Part shown: piece after piece, positions 59,230-64,000 of the stretch
How the letters are laid out: every line of letters begins with the position of its first letter
How positions within the stretch are numbered: the stretch's first letter is position 1
Source of the DNA: Marinovum algicola
GTDB lineage: Bacteria > Pseudomonadota > Alphaproteobacteria > Rhodobacterales > Rhodobacteraceae
DNA length: 64,000 bases
Assembly (NCBI RefSeq): GCF_900109145.1
Contig: NZ_FNYY01000012.1
Location: forward strand, 1-64,000
Reading direction: 5' to 3'
Notes under the pieces: model-generated
Database searches by the model: none
What the model saw: the letters and a program-made list of their open reading frames with translations, nothing else
Told to the model about the DNA's origin: nothing
Program-made: the position numbers and the translations under genes

Positions 59230-60558
59230 TCAGGCGGTCCAAGTCGCCGGATGGCGGCGCACGGGGCCTGAAGGCAGATGCCATATCGGGGGCTGGCCGT
59301 TCACCGTGAGCGGCGGCGACATGCGCTGCGCCGGGCCCCAGCCGGTCTCTTCGATGCTGTCGGTGTAGTCCGCGTCAGTGGCGGTGATCGGCGTCTGCGG
59401 CGTCAGGCTTCCCGTGGCGGACATCAGGCACTCGGCGGTGCGCGCCAGCGACAGCTCGGCGCGGGTGGTCTGGCCGCCGGCGCGCCGGGCGAGGCCGCGC
59501 AGCGCGGTGGCAGCCATCAGATAGCCGGTGCCGTGATCGAGCGCCTGCACCGGCAAGGGCAGCGGCCGGTCGAGACCGGCCTGCCGCATGCCTTCGGCGG
59601 CAATGCCGCAGGACATCTGCACCAGCGAATCAAAGCCGCGCCTGTCGCCCCAGGGCCCGCTGCGCCCATAGGCCGAGAGACTGACATCGATCAGCCCGGG
59701 ATTGAGCGCGCGCCGTGCCTCCGGCCCATAGCCCAGCCCCTCGAGCGCGCCGGGGCGATAGCCGTGCAGCAGGATATCGGCCGAAGCGAGAAGCCGCTCA
59801 AAGGTCTTGCGATCCTCGGCCCGGTGCAGGTCGAGCCCGGCGCAGCGCTTGCCGAGATTGACTTCGGCCTCGGCGGCGGGTTCCGACCAATGCGGCGGGT
59901 CGATGCGCAAGACCTGGGCGCCGAAGCCGGCCAGAAACCGCGTCGCGACCGGCCCGGCCAGCACCCGCGTCAGATCGAGCACCCGGCAGCCGGCGAGCGA
60001 GGCCTTGCCCGGCGCGCAATCCTCGGCGTCCTGCCAGCGCACCAGAGGTTCGGCCCCGACGGCGCGGCCCTGCGGATGGCGCTGCCACGCCTCGGCGCTG
60101 CGCATGGCGGCGGCGCAGCCTCCGGCGGCAACGATCGCGCTTTCCAGCGCCTCGGCCTGCCAGGTGGCGACCGCCGCCTGCACCTCGGCCGGCACGGCGG
60201 CACAACCCAGCACCGAGAGCGCGGCGTCGCGGTGATGCGGGGCATTGGTATGCAGGCGGATGAAGCCGTCGCCGGCGGCGTAATTTCCGGCAATCGGATC
60301 CCAGACCGAGGGCATCTCCCAGCCTTGCGGGCGCAGGGTGAAATCGAACCAGAGCGAGGCAAGGCGCCGGTCGATGCTCACCGCCTCGGCACTCTTTCCA
60401 TCAAGCGCGGCCAGCGCGGTTCCGGCGGCGGCGATGGTGGCCGAGGCGAAATCGCTGACCGCATGGATCGAGGGCAGGGCGCCGCGCCCGACCTCGCGAA
60501 ACGGCGTGGCATCGAGGTCCAACGCCTGCGTGATCTGCGGCCAGTAGGAATGGGTCAT
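59230..60558 (-). CDS. CaiB/BaiF-like protein with permuted domain order
   Basis: This 442-residue protein contains the family III CoA-transferase signature CRVLDLTRVLAGPVATRFLAGFGAQVLRID only from residue 191 on, rather than near the N-terminus. Residues 30-175 match what is normally the later part of the family (FASATIAAAGTALAAL, GDGFIRLHTNAPHHRDAALSVLG). The catalytic Asp segment near the end reads AELSLARTAECL, with Arg373 where Asp is usual (compare WIDMSLLD in 45747-46853). It may be inactive or use another mechanism. GGAGA precedes ATG 60558. Convergent with sitD; his genes follow on the same strand. Confidence 0.8.
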   Translation of the reverse strand: MTHSYWPQITQALDLDATPFREVGRGALPSIHAVSDFASATIAAAGTALAALDGKSAEAVSIDRRLASLWFDFTLRPQGWEMPSVWDPIAGNYAAGDGFIRLHTNAPHHRDAALSVLGCAAVPAEVQAAVATWQAEALESAIVAAGGCAAAMRSAEAWQRHPQGRAVGAEPLVRWQDAEDCAPGKASLAGCRVLDLTRVLAGPVATRFLAGFGAQVLRIDPPHWSEPAAEAEVNLGKRCAGLDLHRAEDRKTFERLLASADILLHGYRPGALEGLGYGPEARRALNPGLIDVSLSAYGRSGPWGDRRGFDSLVQMSCGIAAEGMRQAGLDRPLPLPVQALDHGTGYLMAATALRGLARRAGGQTTRAELSLARTAECLMSATGSLTPQTPITATDADYTDSIEETGWGPAQRMSPPLTVNGQPPIWHLPSGPVRRHPATWTA

Positions 60559-60620
60559 CTCGCTCTCCGGTTGGGGCTGGCGCAGCCTAGGCGTCGGCGC
60601 GCCCGAAGGGCAAGGCGTGC

Positions 60621-60932
60621 CTAGCTGCGGGTGGCTTTCTCGGCGATGCCCGAGGTGCCCTGGCGGCGGGCCAGTTCGGTGAGCACGGCGTCAAGCGGGA
60701 TGTCCCGCGCGGCCAGCATGACCAGCAGGTGATAGAGCACGTCGGCGGCCTCGTAGGTGAGGTTCTCGGCGTCGCCCTTGGCTGCGGCAATGATCGCCTC
60801 GATCGCCTCTTCCCCGAATTTCTCGGCGCATTTCTCCGGCCCCTTGGCCAGCAGCTTGGCGGTCCAGGAGCTGTCGGGATCAGCGCCCTTGCGCGCCGCG
60901 ATCACCGCTTCGAGATCGTGCAACACGCTCAT
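60621..60932 (-). CDS. hisE: phosphoribosyl-ATP pyrophosphatase
   Basis: This 103-residue enzyme cleaves phosphoribosyl-ATP to the monophosphate in histidine synthesis. The MazG-like fold shows [49 protein letters not shown], the EExxE metal motif being in GEEAIEAI, and [15 protein letters not shown]. The start ATG 60932 overlaps the hisF stop by four bases. It is the last gene of hisA-hisF-hisE. Confidence 0.95.
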   Translation of the reverse strand: MSVLHDLEAVIAARKGADPDSSWTAKLLAKGPEKCAEKFGEEAIEAIIAAAKGDAENLTYEAADVLYHLLVMLAARDIPLDAVLTELARRQGTSGIAEKATRS

Positions 60933-61690
60933 GTCAGCCTCATCGCGATGCCGGCGGCGGCCATATGGGCCTTGGCCTCGGCGATGGTGTGATCGCCAAA
61001 ATGAAAGATCGAGGCGGCCAGCACCGCCGAGGCGCCGCCCTCGGTCACGCCCTCGACCAGATGGTCGAGCGTGCCGACGCCGCCCGAGGCGATCACCGGC
61101 ACGGAAACCGCATCCGAGATCGCCCGAGTCAGCGGAAGGTTGAAGCCGGCGCGGGTGCCGTCCCGGTCCATCGAGGTCAGCAGGATCTCTCCGGCGCCCT
61201 TCTCGGTGACCAGTTGCGCGAATTCCACCGCGTCGATGCCGGTGGGCTTGCGGCCGCCATGGGTGAAAATCTCCCATTTGCCGGGCGACACGGTCTTGGC
61301 GTCGATGGCGCAGACGATGCACTGGCTGCCGAACTGGTCGGCGGCCTCGGCGATCACATCGGGGTTGGCCACGGCGGCGGAATTGAAGCTCACCTTGTCG
61401 GCCCCGGCGAGCAGCAGCTTGCGCACGTCCGCCGCGGTGCGGACGCCGCCGCCGACGGTGAGCGGGATGAAGCATTGTTCGGCGGTGCGCTGCACCACAT
61501 CCATCATCACGCCGCGATTTTCATGCGTCGCGTGGATGTCGAGAAAGCAGAGCTCGTCGGCACCGGCGAGGTCATAGGCGCGGGCCGATTCCACCGGGTC
61601 GCCGGCATCGCGGAGATCGACGAAGTTCACGCCCTTGACGACGCGGCCATCGGCGACGTCCAGGCAGGGGATGATGCGGGTCTTGAGCAT
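60929..61690 (-). CDS. hisF: imidazole glycerol phosphate synthase, cyclase subunit
   Basis: This 253-residue TIM barrel forms imidazole glycerol phosphate and AICAR with HisH. The N-terminal [33 protein letters not shown] and the catalytic Asp regions (Asp11; Asp131 in [25 protein letters not shown]) are intact, and [31 protein letters not shown] and the two phosphate-binding ends follow. It overlaps hisE by four bases. The hisA gene lies 168 bases upstream, on the same strand. Confidence 0.97.
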   Translation of the reverse strand: MLKTRIIPCLDVADGRVVKGVNFVDLRDAGDPVESARAYDLAGADELCFLDIHATHENRGVMMDVVQRTAEQCFIPLTVGGGVRTAADVRKLLLAGADKVSFNSAAVANPDVIAEAADQFGSQCIVCAIDAKTVSPGKWEIFTHGGRKPTGIDAVEFAQLVTEKGAGEILLTSMDRDGTRAGFNLPLTRAISDAVSVPVIASGGVGTLDHLVEGVTEGGASAVLAASIFHFGDHTIAEAKAHMAAAGIAMRLT

Positions 61691-61858
61691 GGGGGTCTCT
61701 TACGGCGTGGCGCCGGGCGGGGCAAGCTGGCTGTTGCCGCAGCGGGTCGGGCGCGCGGGCGCGGCGCCAGCGACGAGCGTGCTGTTGACCGCCAGCCCGT
61801 CGCCACCCGCCGGGACCGGACGCGTCAGGGAAAGCGTGGTCGCGGGAAGGGGCGGGCC

Positions 61859-62581
61859 TCAGCCCGCCATCACCGAGAGCGCCTCGCGCAGGTCGAAGGC
61901 CCCGTCATAGAGTGCCCGGCCCGAGATCGCGCCGTTGAGCGGCGCGCCGCAGTTGCGCAACGCCTTGAGGTCGTCGAGCGAGGAGACGCCGCCGGAGGCG
62001 ATCACCGGAATCGAGACGGCGTTGGCCAGCGCCGCGGTGGCCTCGACGTTCGGGCCCTGCATCGCGCCGTCGCGATTGATGTCGGTATAGATGATTGCGG
62101 CGACGCCGGCATCCTCGAAGCTCTGCGCCAGCTCGGTGACCTCGACATCGGTCTCTTCGGCCCAGCCCTTGGTGGCGACCATGCCGTTGCGGGCATCGAT
62201 GCCGACGGCGACCTGACCGGGAAAGGCGCCGGCCGCTTCGCGCACCAGCTTGGGGTCTTCGACCGCGGCGGTGCCGAGGATGACCCGCGCCAACCCCTTG
62301 TTGAGCCAGCTCTCGATCGTTTTCATGTCGCGGATGCCACCGCCCAGCTGGGTCGGCACGGCGGTTGCGGCGAGGATCGCCTCGACCGCGCCGGCATTGA
62401 CCGGGCCGCCGACAAAGGCACCGTTGAGATCGACCAGATGCAGCCATTCACAGCCCGCCTCGACAAAGGACCGCGCCTGATCGGCGGGGTCGTCGTTGAA
62501 GACGGTGGCCTTGTCCATGTCGCCGCGCAGCAGACGCACGGCCTTGCCGTCCTTGAGGTCGATGGCAGGGTAGAGGATCAT
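61859..62581 (-). CDS. hisA: phosphoribosylformimino-5-aminoimidazole carboxamide ribotide isomerase
   Basis: This 240-residue TIM barrel isomerises ProFAR to [37 protein letters not shown] starts the protein (ATG 62581), with catalytic Asp8. [27 protein letters not shown] and [14 protein letters not shown] carry the second Asp and the phosphate sites. It follows the usual his order (hisH, hisA, hisF, hisE), but two DUF2147 genes on the other strand lie between it and hisH, so it probably has its own promoter. Confidence 0.97.
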   Translation of the reverse strand: MILYPAIDLKDGKAVRLLRGDMDKATVFNDDPADQARSFVEAGCEWLHLVDLNGAFVGGPVNAGAVEAILAATAVPTQLGGGIRDMKTIESWLNKGLARVILGTAAVEDPKLVREAAGAFPGQVAVGIDARNGMVATKGWAEETDVEVTELAQSFEDAGVAAIIYTDINRDGAMQGPNVEATAALANAVSIPVIASGGVSSLDDLKALRNCGAPLNGAISGRALYDGAFDLREALSVMAG

Positions 62582-62716
62582 TGTCGCAAATACCTTCGGT
62601 CGCAGTTCGGCGGCGTGTGGCACGTCACGTCGCGGAATGCAATGGACCCGACGTCACAGTTGCGCGGGAGGGCGCAAGGGTCGCAGGCTCAAGGCGCACT
62701 CAGGGAGGAGACCGAG

Positions 62717-63103
62717 ATGAAAAGACTTGCACTGACCGTTGCCGCGCTGACGCTGGCGGCGGGGGCGGCCCTGGCCGATCCGGCCGAGGGCGTCTGGCAG
62801 ACCCAGCCGGATGACGGGGCCTATGCCCATGTGACAATTGCCCCTTGCGGCCAGAGGCTTTGCGGCACGATCAGTCGCACCTTCAAGGGCAGTTCCGAAT
62901 ACAATTCGCCGAACAAGGGCAAACAGCTGGTGATGGGGATGACGCCGCAGGGCAACGGCAAATACACCGGCAAGGTTTGGCGGCCGTCGAACGGCAAGAT
63001 ATACAACGGCAAGATGCAGGTGAGCGGAAAGACGCTCAAAATGTCCGGCTGCATCGCCGGCGGCCTGCTGTGCAGCTCTCAGGTCTGGACTCGACTCAAG
63101 TGA
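62717..63103 (+). CDS. DUF2147 family exported protein (first of two)
   Basis: This 128-residue protein has a signal peptide (1-20, ALAD end). The DUF2147 core follows: GVWQTQPDDGAYAHVTIAPCGQRLCGTISRTF with two Cys, then YTGKVWRPSNGKIYNGKMQVSGKTLKMSGCIAGGLLCSSQVWTR with two more. The Cys pattern suggests two disulfides in the periplasm. Function is unknown. The start ATG 62717 follows GGGAGGAG-type purines. Paralogue 63164-63565 follows on the same strand. Both are inserted, head-on, between hisH and hisA. Confidence 0.85.
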   Translation: MKRLALTVAALTLAAGAALADPAEGVWQTQPDDGAYAHVTIAPCGQRLCGTISRTFKGSSEYNSPNKGKQLVMGMTPQGNGKYTGKVWRPSNGKIYNGKMQVSGKTLKMSGCIAGGLLCSSQVWTRLK

Positions 63104-63163
63104 CCGGCATCATGAAGCAGGGGCGCGATCGGCGCGCCCCACGCTTCTGACAGGAGACCGGCC

Positions 63164-63565
63164 ATGGGCCGAGGTCTGAAACGCGCCGTTTGTCTTGGCG
63201 CTGTCATATGCACCCTGGCGGTTGCCGTTGGCGCCGATCCTCTGGTCGGGCTCTGGGCCTCGCCACCGGACGGCAAGGGCCAGACCGGCATCGTCCAGAT
63301 CAAACCCTGCGGCGACGCCTATTGCGGCACGCTGATCAAGGCCTTCGATCCGAACGGCAAGCAGATCGTCACCAAGAACGTCGGCAAACGCCTGCTCTGG
63401 GGGATGAAACCCATGGGCGGCGGCCTCTATGGCGAGGGACGGGTCTTCGTGCCGATCTTTGGTCGGGATTATCCGGCCGAGGTCACGCTTTCGGGAACGC
63501 GGATGACCGTGAAAGGCTGTGCCGCGCTGGTCTGCAAGGCGCAGAAATGGCGGCGCGCGCAATAG
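63164..63565 (+). CDS. DUF2147 family exported protein (second of two)
   Basis: This 133-residue protein has a signal peptide (about 1-24) and the DUF2147 core GLWASPPDGKGQTGIVQIKPCGDAYCGTLIKAFDPNGKQIV, YGEGRVFVPIFGRDYPAEVTLSGTRMTVKGCAALVCKAQKWRR. It has the same Cys pairs as the gene before it and is clearly its paralogue, although diverged. The start ATG 63164 follows AGGAGACC. The stop is three bases from the convergent hisH stop. Confidence 0.85.
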   Translation: MGRGLKRAVCLGAVICTLAVAVGADPLVGLWASPPDGKGQTGIVQIKPCGDAYCGTLIKAFDPNGKQIVTKNVGKRLLWGMKPMGGGLYGEGRVFVPIFGRDYPAEVTLSGTRMTVKGCAALVCKAQKWRRAQ

Positions 63566-63568
63566 GCG

Positions 63569-64000
63569 TCAGGGGGCCCAGCGCAGGAAGTTGGCAATCA
63601 TGCGCAGCCCGTTGTCCTGGCTTTTCTCGGGGTGGAACTGCATGCCGACCATGGTGTCGCGCCCGATGACGGCGGTGACATCGCTGCCGTAATCCACATG
63701 CGCGATCCGTTCGCCCGGCTCGGTGACGCGGACGTGGTAGGAATGGACGAAATAGGCATGAGCGCCGGTCTCGATCCCGTCGAGCACCGGATGCGGGCTG
63801 TCGACCACCAGGTCGTTCCAGCCCATATGCGGCACCTTGAGCGCGGGATCGGTGGGGGCGATCCTGACCACCTCGCCGCCGATCCAGCCAAGGCCCGGCG
63901 TGTCCTCGTATTCGCGGCCCATCGTGGCCATCAGCTGCATGCCGACACAGATGCCCAGAAACGGGCGGCCCTGCACCTCGACCGCCTCGACCATGGCGTC
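63569..64000 (-). CDS. hisH: imidazole glycerol phosphate synthase, glutamine amidotransferase subunit (partial)
   Basis: The 3' part of hisH runs off the window edge at 64000. The visible 144 codons contain the class I glutaminase nucleophile Cys (RPFLGICVGMQLM), VPHMGWNDL and the His-Glu pair near the end (GMQFHPEKSQDNGLRMIANFLRWAP). It makes ammonia for HisF. The N-terminal part is beyond the window. It reads toward the two DUF2147 genes. Confidence 0.95.
   Translation of the reverse strand, partial: DAMVEAVEVQGRPFLGICVGMQLMATMGREYEDTPGLGWIGGEVVRIAPTDPALKVPHMGWNDLVVDSPHPVLDGIETGAHAYFVHSYHVRVTEPGERIAHVDYGSDVTAVIGRDTMVGMQFHPEKSQDNGLRMIANFLRWAP

Noticed and set aside
1-64000. CRISPR array, prophage or integron
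   Set aside because: No regular spacer-repeat pattern, phage structural genes or integrase were seen; the only clear mobile element is the IS5 end at 1-94.

Overview
This G+C-rich window looks like a chromosomal segment of a marine alphaproteobacterium of the family Rhodobacteraceae (Roseobacter-like; genus not determined). The reasons are gene content and order: leuS-lptE-holA, serC-serA, hisA-hisF-hisE, sitABCD, DUF1127 and DUF2147 proteins, an MT-A70 methyltransferase and saccharopine genes. Short palindromic intergenic repeats also fit. Everything except the tRNA locus is called from protein motifs and gene context.

Layout. 1-900: the end of an IS5-family insertion sequence that cut off a small membrane-protein gene, then tRNA-Arg(CCT) and a degenerate tandem copy of it. 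900-4650: LacI regulator, YcaQ glycosylase, a 585-base non-coding stretch with hairpins, DUF1127 protein, GST. 4750-8830 (minus): leuS-lptE-holA. 8950-19700 (minus): one long cluster with a long-chain acyl-CoA synthetase, a LIV-type ABC transporter (two ATPases, two permeases, one binding protein), a VOC protein, a PaaK-like ligase and finally an exported caspase-like protein lacking the catalytic Cys. A divergent two-component pair (19974-22582) probably controls it. 22585-25830: a 53-residue membrane protein, a MAPEG protein, and a restriction island (MT-A70 methyltransferase, BglII/BstYI-type endonuclease, HNH endonuclease).

25979-28744 is a formate dehydrogenase alpha subunit without its usual partners. 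28937-33223: histidine phosphatase, two saccharopine dehydrogenases, a metallophosphatase and a TVP38-type membrane protein. 33315-39494: serine biosynthesis (serC, an HExxH protein, serA; serB nearby) around an NDH-2-like flavoprotein fused to a cyclic-nucleotide-binding domain. 39525-43058: AlkB-type hydroxylase, then a GntR/FCD regulator divergent from an NCS1 permease. 43220-47743: mutY, a DciA-like gene, a DsbA-type thioredoxin, a CoA-transferase and a DUF2189 protein. 47934-50831 is a C-terminally short DnaE2. 51095-55486 is a three-gene operon (PLP decarboxylase, class-V PLP enzyme, TPP enzyme), divergent from the manganese transporter sitABCD, which carries a perfect Fur/Mur-like palindrome. 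59230-64000: a permuted CaiB-like protein and his genes interrupted by an opposite-strand pair of DUF2147 genes; hisH runs off the window.

No CRISPR array, prophage or rRNA operon was seen. The strongest candidates for something new are the pseudo-caspase at the end of the acyl-CoA/ABC operon, the restriction island, the T-arm-less tRNA copy and the two-hairpin serC leader.
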